DNA from: a virus
Reading direction: 5' to 3' (one strand)
IMG/VR virus record: IMGVR_UViG_3300032050_000128
Location: 1-63,249 of that record
Length of the DNA: 63,249 nucleotides
Part shown: positions 36,190-44,700 of the stretch, in pieces
Numbering within the stretch: position 1 is the stretch's first letter
Layout of the letters: each line of letters opens with the position of its first letter
The notes under the pieces: model-generated
Told to the model about the DNA's origin: nothing
What the model saw: only the letters and a program-made list of their open reading frames with translations
Database searches by the model: none
Made by a program: the position numbers and the translations under genes

Positions 36190-36646
36190 CATGTCAGAGC
36201 ACAGGCCAGCTCGAGCTCAGCGCTCACAGCTCGTAGGCCCATCCCTAGCCACGTCTCCGAGGCAGACAGCTTGTCAGCTCGTCAGCTCGTCAGCAAGCTA
36301 CAACTTCCAAGGCACAGGCAACAAGCTCGCTCGTCAATAACATTCTCGACAAAGCCCAGCTCAGCACATGTCCTAGTCACATAGGTTACCCGCCTGCCTC
36401 ATGCCCCCGCCCCTATGCCTAGGCACTAGGCACTAAGCTCAGCTGCACATTCGCAGTTCCACGATACAGGAACAAAGCTAGACAAGCAAGCCTAGCCCCT
36501 TAAGGGGGCGGAGACGTTTCGAAGCTTCGCGCACAGTAAGTACGGCCTTCTGTCGCGGCAAAGTCATTTTTACTTAAGCTTCACTTTTTTAGCTTAATCG
36601 TACAAATAGTGCCGCACCTCGATCTGCACAGAAGTCTCAAACAGGT
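36190..36646. other. gene-free stretch with AGCTCG/TCAGCTCG word repeats
   Basis: No ORF here looks coding. Short repeats such as CAGCTCGT (tandem TCAGCTCG near 36268-36290), AGGCACT (36421-36440) and CAAGCT recur. TTAAGCT/AGCTTAA forms a hairpin at 36576-36599. May be a regulatory or genome-boundary region; no function seen. Confidence 0.4.
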
Positions 36647-36660
36647 GTACGATACTAAAC

Positions 36661-37182
36661 ATGACAAGCAGAACCAGGCCTCCAGCGAGAAAAGCGGTAC
36701 TACCGACCGCCGAGTGTGATTACTTGGCCACTCTAGAGGACGAAGAGCTGTACTTGCGCGTGGACGCGCTGTACAGAGCAGGCTGGTCTTTGTCCAGCAT
36801 TGCAGCTGCCTTTGTCCCCAAAAGAGCACGTACGACAGTTCGTTCCTGGATAAAAAGAGCCGACCCGACAGCGAGCAACGCGACTCTAGTACCTATGCCA
36901 GCGTCACCGTCTCCTGTTCGTACTGCCTCGATAGCCATAAAACGTCGTCCGATGTCCCCAGGAGTCCCACCAGAGCTAGTAGAGACACTAGCCCAGCTTT
37001 CAGCACTCGCGAGGCGTTATCGTTCTAAGACACGTTCGGACTCCCCCTACGCAGAGGCAAATGAGCAACTGACCGAGATAGTAAAGGACCTGCACAAACG
37101 TGGCGTCCCGCTGCGTGAGGTAGCCGTGGCGATGGGCGTCTCCTACCGCGCCGTGATAAGAAGAGCGCAGGCGTCGACTTGA
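36661..37182 (+). CDS. DNA-binding protein with two helix-turn-helix units
   Basis: 173 residues. RAGWSLSSIAAAFVPKRART (about 38-57) and RGVPLREVAVAMGVSYRAVI (about 148-167) are two HTH units joined by a proline/basic linker. TGCACA, 17 bases, TACGAT and then seven bases to ATG suggest a leaderless start. Placed at the head of the structural half, so it might be a small-terminase-like or late regulator; undecided. Confidence 0.65.
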   Translation: MTSRTRPPARKAVLPTAECDYLATLEDEELYLRVDALYRAGWSLSSIAAAFVPKRARTTVRSWIKRADPTASNATLVPMPASPSPVRTASIAIKRRPMSPGVPPELVETLAQLSALARRYRSKTRSDSPYAEANEQLTEIVKDLHKRGVPLREVAVAMGVSYRAVIRRAQAST

Positions 37183-37466
37183 GCAAGGACTACATGGTCA
37201 CGGTTTGGATAAACAAGCCAAACTCCAAACACCCACGTGCACGAACTCTGTCCACGGTGACTAACGCCACTTCACAGGTCCCCCTGGCACGTCCGCTCAG
37301 TATCCTCCTCTCAGACCCTGCGTACTCGGACTGCCTGCTGGCCAACTCAGACGAGGAAGCCAGAAACATACTAGACAGCGCCCCCGTGGAGCAGACCATA
37401 GTTTTACCACTCGCAGTGGCCAAAAGTGTGCTAGGGTGGGCACACTACGAGTTCACACAGAAATAG
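37179..37466 (+). CDS. hypothetical protein
   Basis: 95 residues from TTG 37179 overlapping the HTH gene stop. Beta start MVTVWINKP, then mixed. No family recognised. Confidence 0.6.
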   Translation: MSKDYMVTVWINKPNSKHPRARTLSTVTNATSQVPLARPLSILLSDPAYSDCLLANSDEEARNILDSAPVEQTIVLPLAVAKSVLGWAHYEFTQK

Positions 37467-37481
37467 AGACGGACAACTTAA

Positions 37482-37847
37482 ATGCGCATAGTCAGCGACA
37501 CCTTTCCAGCCAACTGCGTCTTGGCGGACAACACCTACACACAGCGTCTAGGCACTCTAGAGCTAAACGACAACGCCCTGCCGCAGGGTGTGTACCGGGT
37601 GTCTCGTGCCCGCGTGTTCGTCACGGACACGACGGTAGCTATTGCCGTAGACTCTCTACAGGGTCCAGAACTAATTTTTAGAGAAGACTACAAGCACAGG
37701 ATTGCGCCGATGGACAAGAACAAGGGTGTGCACCACATCAAGACTGTCAGCGGTAAGTCGCTGGCCTGGATGCGGGACGACAACTGCGGCTGCGGCAGCC
37801 GTCTCAGGAGCTGGGACCCATACAAGATAGTGACGTCTAATAGGTAG
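37482..37847 (+). CDS. hypothetical protein
   Basis: 121 residues, beta-rich, one DNCGCGSR cysteine pair near the C-terminus. Unknown; lies between regulatory and small TM genes. Confidence 0.6.
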   Translation: MRIVSDTFPANCVLADNTYTQRLGTLELNDNALPQGVYRVSRARVFVTDTTVAIAVDSLQGPELIFREDYKHRIAPMDKNKGVHHIKTVSGKSLAWMRDDNCGCGSRLRSWDPYKIVTSNR

Positions 37848-37862
37848 AGAGCCGGTACAAAA

Positions 37863-37991
37863 TTGAACGAAGCAGTTTGGTTTTTTGCAGGCCTTTTCTT
37901 GGGTCTAGCCCTAGATTTTTTACTAGTCCTGCACATGCTCAGCCCCATCAAGAGACGTATATCTGAACTAGAGTCAAAACAAAAGAGCTAG
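37863..37991 (+). CDS. small membrane protein
   Basis: 42 residues from TTG 37863: one TM helix (FFAGLFLGLALDFLLVL) followed by a basic/charged helix. Rz- or holin-like roles are possible but unsupported. Confidence 0.5.
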   Translation: MNEAVWFFAGLFLGLALDFLLVLHMLSPIKRRISELESKQKS

Positions 37992-37998
37992 AGAACAA

Positions 37999-38109
37999 AT
38001 GAAACGCAAAAGACTACTGCTAGTTTTACTGGTTCTAATGGCCGGTGGAGTGACGTTTGCTCTAGCCATCTGGAACGCGCTCAAGGAACAGGAAGACTTA
38101 GAGATTTAG
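37999..38109 (+). CDS. small membrane protein
   Basis: 36 residues: basic start (MKRKR), one TM helix (LLLVLLVLMAGGVTFALAIW), acidic end. Overlaps the convergent Ntn hydrolase gene by four bases. Confidence 0.5.
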   Translation: MKRKRLLLVLLVLMAGGVTFALAIWNALKEQEDLEI

Positions 38110-38705
38110 CTTTTTGCTTTTTTACTTACCGCAGCTTTCTTTTTTCTCTTTTTACGGGCAGTCGGCACGCTCTCGTAGAAGTAGTCTATCGGTCCTCGGC
38201 AAGAAGGACTGAACTCGATGGCAGCCTCGACGGCGTACCTCAAACGAATCTTCGGATCTTTTATGTGCCTGGTGGAGTAGAGCGAGCCCAGGGCGTAGGA
38301 GCCACCGGAACCGATAGCCAGCTCCTTGTACTCGACCATCTGAAAGTCCGCAGTGTCACACTCGTATATTCTTCCGGCCACACCGAAGAGCAGAGAGCAC
38401 CCGTCGTCGTCTTTCGGGTCCCCGCTCCAAGTAATGTCGTTGTCCTTGAAGAACTGGCGCATAGCTGGAACAACTACGCTGATCATGTGCCCGCTGATGT
38501 TTTTCTTGTTTTTTATCGGCGGTATCGTAAATCCGTACTGAACGGCCTGTCCCACTCCAGTGTTGCCAGAGTAGCCAAAAAGAAACTCTCCACGAGTAAC
38601 TATCTTTGGGTCTAAAGACGATACTATAAGACTGTCATCGCTGTTGCCTCGCTCTGCCGCCATAAAGACTCGGCCAGCTGCAACAACTGCGACTATACAT
38701 GTCAT
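38106..38705 (-). CDS. proteasome/HslV-like Ntn hydrolase
   Basis: 199 residues from ATG 38705. MTCIVAVVAAGRVFMAAER places Thr2 as the N-terminal nucleophile after Met removal. FGYSGN and AIGSGGSYALGSLYS are characteristic of HslV/proteasome beta folds, and a basic lysine-rich tail follows. No propeptide and no unfoldase gene nearby; it may use the host actinobacterial ATPase or act on small substrates. TATTAT with a six-base gap to ATG on the minus strand indicates a leaderless message. The lone minus-strand gene among plus-strand genes. Confidence 0.82.
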   Translation of the reverse strand: MTCIVAVVAAGRVFMAAERGNSDDSLIVSSLDPKIVTRGEFLFGYSGNTGVGQAVQYGFTIPPIKNKKNISGHMISVVVPAMRQFFKDNDITWSGDPKDDDGCSLLFGVAGRIYECDTADFQMVEYKELAIGSGGSYALGSLYSTRHIKDPKIRLRYAVEAAIEFSPSCRGPIDYFYESVPTARKKRKKKAAVSKKAKS

Positions 38706-38759
38706 ACTAGAATAATACCACCTAGTAGCCAAAAACCTAGGAGAAAACGGAGACCAGCT

Positions 38760-39047
38760 GTGCACCCCAACGATGCCTGGGACCACGACCAGCCGGAAAG
38801 CATAGAGGACATGAAGCTCAGACTGGAGCAGATTGAGCTTTCCATGGCCTTCGTACGAGAAAACCTAGCCAGGGTGCTGGAAGAAATGCAGCGGTTTCTC
38901 TGCCAAAGAACCGGCCTAAGCCGGGAGGAACTGTCTCCCCTACTGGACCAAATAGAGGAAATGGCCGGACCAGACACGGCACTCACCCTCTCACTCGAGG
39001 ACATCGCCGATCTAGCGAAGACACTGTACCAAGTTCAAAAACTGTAG
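38760..39047 (+). CDS. hypothetical helical protein
   Basis: 95 residues from GTG 38760. Helical heptad pattern (MKLRLEQIELSMAFVRENLA) and acidic segments. Just upstream of the portal, so it may be a head-related or scaffolding helper; unsupported by family. Confidence 0.55.
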   Translation: MHPNDAWDHDQPESIEDMKLRLEQIELSMAFVRENLARVLEEMQRFLCQRTGLSREELSPLLDQIEEMAGPDTALTLSLEDIADLAKTLYQVQKL

Positions 39048-39156
39048 TAACACTTATTCAATATGTGTGTATGATTTACCACACCACCGCGTATGAAAAT
39101 TGTCCTCTAAGACAGACGTCATACTCCGTGTCCAAACGACTGTGTAGGAGAAAACC

Positions 39157-40941
39157 TTGAGCGTATTCAGACGTACTCCAAGCTCTAACGAGCCCACTGC
39201 GCCAGCTAATTCTTTGCGTGCATCTTCCGCAGCCAACAAAACTATCTCTGACACGGCCGTCTCTACCGCAAGAGGACTGTCATCTATCTTCCTTTCTCCC
39301 GCAACTGCAGTGCCTTTCAGTACGCCTCGCGTAATGACCGCGGCCGCGGCTCAGGTAAAGATGAACAACCGAGATGAGTATGAACAATTTAGACTTCGCC
39401 GTAACTCCGCGAGCTCTGCCTGGCAGAGAGAGGCCTGGGAGTACTACGACGCCATAGGCGAGATCAAGTACGCCTTCAATTTAGTCGCCTCTGTAATTTC
39501 ACGCATTCGTCTTTTTCCCGCAGTCATTGACGATCCCTCCGAGGCGCCCAAGTCAGTAAGAGACGTGCAGAGCGTAGACAAAAATTTAGCCATGGCAGCA
39601 GAGCGTGCAATTCTGCGTCTCGACTCTGCGTACGGCGGTCAGGCCGGTCTCCTACGAGACGCGGCGCTAAACCTCAGCGTATGCGGTGAGTGCTACCTAG
39701 TACAAATACCAGCCAGACCCGGTTCCGGCATTCCAGAGTCTTGGGACATCAAGAGTACTGACGAAGTAGTCGCCGTCACCAACAAGAACAACTCGTTTTC
39801 AATCATCAGCCGTCGCGAGCAAATGGGCGGCGGACAAGCTGGATCTAGACAGGGTGGCTACGAGCTACCTAACAAGGCGTTTGTCGGACGTATCTGGAGA
39901 GCGCATCCTCGTTTCTCAGACGAGGCAGACTCAAGCCTGCGCGGCATGCTCGACCTCTGCGCCGAGCTGCTGCTGCTCAACAGAACATTTCGTGCCACTG
40001 CCCGATCACGTCTAAACGCAGGAGCGCTGTACCTACCAGACGGTTTGTCCGTCGCAGCCAGCGGTGACCCCGACGTAATCGACGATGACTTGTTGAACCC
40101 GGGCGCAGTCACGCAAGAAGCAGAAGACGAGTTTGAAGATCAACTCATCGACGCGATGACCACGCCGATCCGCGACGAAGATTCTGCCAGTGCAGTTGTT
40201 CCACTCATCATTCGCGGACCTGCAGAACTCGGTGACAAGATTAAGCAGTTTAAGTTCGAGCGCTCTTTTGATCCTGCGCTTGCACAGCGTGCCGACAGAG
40301 TACTAGAGCGTATCTTGCAGGGTATCGACATTCCTAAAGACGTAGTCACCGGTATGGCGAACATCAAGTACTCAAACGCACTACAGATCGACGAGTCTAT
40401 GTACAAGGCGCACATCGAGCCACTGATGCTACTGATAGTAGACGCACTCACCGTGGTGTACTTCAGACCGTACTTAATTAGCAACGGCTACACTCCGTCA
40501 GAAGTAGACAGACTAACTATTTGGTACGACCCAAGCGCCGTGTCTACAAGAAACGACCGAGCACAAGACGCCGATCTAGGCTACGACCGACACATTATCT
40601 CCGGAGACGCTTGGCGTAGAACACACGGTTTTTCTTCTGCCGACGCGCCGAGTGAGACCGAGATTGCACTCCGCGTACTAGTTGAAAAGGGTCAAGTCAC
40701 CCCCGAGCTGACCGAAGCAATGCTTCAGGTGTTTACGCCTGACACCATGGCCAGGGTTCGCGGCAACGCCACTGAAAGTCTGCCTGCGGACGTACAGCGA
40801 GTAATGGAACTTGCAAAAGGAGCACAACCTACAACGACAGAAACGACAGAGGAGCCGACAAAAGACGTAGCACCACCAGCAGAGACGGAGCCAGCACAGG
40901 CGCCCGATCCAGGTGAACTACCAGTTGAACCAGAGGCGTAA
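39157..40941 (+). CDS. portal protein
   Basis: 594 residues from TTG 39157, seven bases after GTAGGAG. After a low-complexity N-terminus (SSNEPTAPANSLRASSAANK), AWEYYDAIGEIKYAFNLVAS, VCGECYLVQIP and the later GIDIPKDVVTGMANIKYSNA are typical portal features (clip/wing regions). The C-terminal 60 residues are Pro/Glu/Thr-rich. Forms the dodecameric vertex through which DNA passes. First gene of the head cluster. Confidence 0.88.
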   Translation: MSVFRRTPSSNEPTAPANSLRASSAANKTISDTAVSTARGLSSIFLSPATAVPFSTPRVMTAAAAQVKMNNRDEYEQFRLRRNSASSAWQREAWEYYDAIGEIKYAFNLVASVISRIRLFPAVIDDPSEAPKSVRDVQSVDKNLAMAAERAILRLDSAYGGQAGLLRDAALNLSVCGECYLVQIPARPGSGIPESWDIKSTDEVVAVTNKNNSFSIISRREQMGGGQAGSRQGGYELPNKAFVGRIWRAHPRFSDEADSSLRGMLDLCAELLLLNRTFRATARSRLNAGALYLPDGLSVAASGDPDVIDDDLLNPGAVTQEAEDEFEDQLIDAMTTPIRDEDSASAVVPLIIRGPAELGDKIKQFKFERSFDPALAQRADRVLERILQGIDIPKDVVTGMANIKYSNALQIDESMYKAHIEPLMLLIVDALTVVYFRPYLISNGYTPSEVDRLTIWYDPSAVSTRNDRAQDADLGYDRHIISGDAWRRTHGFSSADAPSETEIALRVLVEKGQVTPELTEAMLQVFTPDTMARVRGNATESLPADVQRVMELAKGAQPTTTETTEEPTKDVAPPAETEPAQAPDPGELPVEPEA

Positions 40942-40943
40942 AC

Positions 40944-41762
40944 GTGTCGTACGAAGAAGAGATAGTCGCCACAACCGAGAGCATCGTGAGCGCGGCACGA
41001 CCATGCTGGGACGGCTACAAGCAGGTCGGAATGAAAAAGAAAAACGGAAAAATGGTTCCTAACTGCGTGCCAGACGAGGCCGCAAACATTGAAGAACTAG
41101 CCGCCGGTAAGCGTCATCCAAAAGCAAAACCAAACGAGCGCGTCCGTGGTTCTGACAAAAACAAACCAAAGTCTGCCACCGCAAAAAAGTCAAAGACTAT
41201 TAAGTTTTCAAAGCGCACCGAGGCCATGCTAGCCGAAAAAGTACGCAAGCACAATGAGAAGGCACCAGAGGGACGCAAGGCGTCTAGCGCCATGCTCAAG
41301 GCGGTGTACAGGCGCGGCGCAGGAGCTTTCTCCGGCAGCCATCGTCCAGGCATGTCTCGCGACCAGTGGGCCGCAGCCAGAGTTAACGCTTTTCTAAAAC
41401 TGCTCAAGAGCGGTAAACCAAAAAACGCAAACTACACCACAGACAACGACCTGCTTCCTGCGTCGCACCCGCGCTCAACTAAGAAAGACAACGCTATACT
41501 GGCTTCAGCCGATGTAATTTGGGCTGACGAACTTTCCGTCGTGCTGCTAGAACCGAGCGAGTATGAAAATTCGGAGCAGGCAGTTTTTGCTCTGACAGAG
41601 TTCTCTGGTCTAGGCTACCACGCCGAGCCAGCCTTCAGAGCAGCCTGGCTGCGAGCCGTGCGAGACGGAGAGTCTCCGTTTGAACGTGCGCTGGCGTTGG
41701 CTGAACTGAGCAGCACCTCTAAAGATCTAGACTTGCTACCAAAAGAAGAGGCGTCGCTATGA
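40944..41762 (+). CDS. DUF5824-like head-associated protein
   Basis: 272 residues. Opens with RPCWDGYKQVGMKKKNGKMV then PNCVP, a motif recurring in phage head proteins. From about 118, KAVYRRGAGAFSGSHRPGMS and RDQWAAARVNAFL, ending TTDNDLLPASHP, match the DUF5824 pattern. The same DNxDLLPxSHP ending is found at the start of the giant protein next door. ATGA overlap with that gene. Role in head assembly inferred. Confidence 0.65.
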   Translation: MSYEEEIVATTESIVSAARPCWDGYKQVGMKKKNGKMVPNCVPDEAANIEELAAGKRHPKAKPNERVRGSDKNKPKSATAKKSKTIKFSKRTEAMLAEKVRKHNEKAPEGRKASSAMLKAVYRRGAGAFSGSHRPGMSRDQWAAARVNAFLKLLKSGKPKNANYTTDNDLLPASHPRSTKKDNAILASADVIWADELSVVLLEPSEYENSEQAVFALTEFSGLGYHAEPAFRAAWLRAVRDGESPFERALALAELSSTSKDLDLLPKEEASL

Positions 41763-44700
41763 GCAGCAGCATACTAAACAAGCTTGTAAACGCAATAGAT
41801 AAAAAAGCCGCCGTAGCAAAGAGACCGCAGCGCCTAAACGTACAAAAGCAGGCGCAGCTGCTGTACAACAGCGTTATAGCGTACTTAGCCAACGAGAATC
41901 CAAAAGTACTGCCAGAGCGTCGTGTCACAAAGCGTGCAGCTCTGACTGTGGTGCGCAGGTCACTAGACCGTACTCGAGGGCTTTCTTTCTCTATCAGAGA
42001 GTACCAGGCCTTGCGCGACCTAGGCACGTTTATTTCTCTAAGCCAGAATCCAAACAACAAGACAGCGACGTTTGCCGACAACACCGACTTGCTGCCGCTG
42101 TCTCACCCGCTCTGCAGTCGTAGACACTCGATGACCGCCTCGGCGCTGCGCCAGGCTCGCGGCCGATGGATGTCTGCTGATCCAAGGCTAGAAGACGACC
42201 TTCGTCCAGTGGTTGCGTCTGCTTTTGGCGCTCCGGTCGGAGCGCCTGCGCAGGTTCACGCCGTCGCACAGCTGCAGTCAGTGATTGGTCGATTTGTGCC
42301 AGACGACGTACTTGGCGCAGATGCACCTGCGCTTGTCGCAGCCATAGGTGACGGCAACTCTTCAGCCGCTCGCAGAGCTCGTGCGATGCTACAACGCCGT
42401 GACTCAGAAGGACAGTTTGCCGAGATGGGCGGCGGACGCAGGTGGCTACAAAAGGGACTAGACGGACTAGTTAGTTGGATGACTGGACGCACCATAGCGG
42501 CGGACCCAGACACGGACACCTTTGACGTACAAACATCCGACGGCTCAGTCTACAGAGTACCAGCTAACGCTACCAGCGGCGTGAAGGCGGTACTAAAGAC
42601 AGACACAGACGTAGAAAAAGGTGAAGCACGCTACAGCTCTAAAGACATCGTGCTCAATGAGTCAGACGTCAAACGTATAGACGCGCCTGCAGGTTTTAGA
42701 AAGTACAAAGACACTCTACAAGGCCGTACCGTATACGTAAGCACAGACGACGAGTACGTAGTAACCAAGGTAGAAAAACCAGATCAAAGTCTAAGAGACA
42801 CCATCGCAGGAATACGTAAACACAACGAATTGCAGGAGAGCCTAGAGCCAGACAAGCGCGAGCTGCGCGAACTAGTCGGGGCCGGCGAAAACGGCGCATG
42901 GGACAAAGAAAAGCCTTTTTACATTGCAACTAGAAGAGACGAAGATTCCAGCGGTAAGCCAAAGCTAACTGCAATTGGTGTCTCGCAGGACTGGGCAGAG
43001 ACGCAGAAAATTATCAAGACCGACGAGCCAAGGCTAGACAAGAGCGTAGAAGAGCGCCAGGTAAAGGCTAAACTAAAGAACAACACGTGGGAAGCCTGGC
43101 AAGAAAAAGTAAAGAAGTTCAACGAGCAAGTTAAGGCAAACCATGCCGAACACGTGGCAGAGCGCACCGCCATGCTGAAAAAGCAGGCTGCTGACCGCGT
43201 AGACAGCCAGGGCAACCCGCTCGAGCCAGGCTGGTCAGCTGTACCGCAGGACGAGAAGAGCATTCGTCCACCAAAAGAAGTCAACAACGTTCCAGGAATG
43301 TACAAAGAAGGCGGCCTAGGCAAAGAGCTAAACCCGCTTGACCCTGACCAGGGAGAACTGTTTAACGCAGACCCTACACCTGAAAAGTACGACGTCAATG
43401 ACACGGAGTACGTGAAGAACAACTCGTTACAGCTGACTGACGGCAACGGCGATGTAGTCGCTCGACTAGAACAAAACGATGACGGCTCGTTCCGCGCTCC
43501 GTGGATACTAGGTGAGTCACGTGGCATGGAGTTCAAGACTTTCAAAGACAGAGCAGAGTTTGTCGAAGCACTGAAAGAGAATGCAGTTAAAAACAGAACT
43601 TCCCTAGCCAAGGCCCTAGAAGAAGCTGGCGCAGAGCAAGAAACTATAGACGCAGTAAAGGCAGAGAACGCCACACGAGCAGACATAGCGGCCGCGCTCG
43701 ACAAGGATCCAGCCGTAAACTCAGTCAGAGAGCGCGCAGCAGACGCAGCTTGGGCAGACATGCAGAGTCCTGCAGAAAAAGCAGTGGTAAAGCTTTCAGA
43801 AAGACTATACGCAGGAAACGTGTGGAACCCCACCGAACTAGACGAGATGGTTGCCGGTAAGACCAAGAGCAAGGCGAGACTAGACAGTCCAGACGAAGTC
43901 GAAGAGCCTTCAGTGCCTGCGACACAGCAGAAGAAGGCGGTACTAGACGAGGCTAAGCCATTTGCGTACAGCGCACCTAGCAGCGCCTACAAGATGGACC
44001 TAGACGCGTTTTCTCCAGAGGGACCAGTAGAGGGGCAAGAAAGCTCTGACTACACTGACGACCCAGTAGAGCTGAGCAACCGCTACACTGAGGCAGAGCT
44101 ACGCGAGAGCCTGGCCAAGGCGCTCATAAACAAGCAGAGTGCGTACGACGCAGTTGTGGACGAAGACTTTGACTCTGAGATAGACGACTTTGACCCAGAC
44201 GAGATCGTCGACGAGGACGCGCCGAAAAAGCCAGGACCAAAACCAAAGAGTCAAAAGAAACAGGCGGCCGACTCCGGCGTCAAGACCATGGAAAAAGACG
44301 CAGCGCCAGCCTCTGGCTTTGGCATGCTCGAGTTCAACGCGGGCTCGGAGTACGTACCGGCTGAGGCGCTCTACAAGGCGCTCGAGGAGCAGGGCGTGGA
44401 CGCAGAGCTCTACACAGCGCAGCTGTACGACGCAAAGCTCGGCGAGAATAAAAACGTACAAGCGCTGCTAGATTCTCGCAAGGGCGAGGAGGGCATCGGC
44501 GCGGCGACACCAGACCTAGCCGACGTATTCCCTACGCAGGCGGACCTAGACGAGATGGACTCTATCGAAGTTCCGAGCGAAGGTACCGATAAGCTGCAGA
44601 TAGACGAGACAGACGAGGGACAGGCGAAGACGTTCGAGCTTGCCAAAGCCATGAACGACTACAAGAAACAGTACAACGAAAAAATAGCTGCCGGTGAAGT

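Noticed and set aside
36661-37182. Calling this double-HTH protein the small terminase
   Set aside because: Position fits, but no large terminase follows and the HTH arrangement is equally like a regulator.
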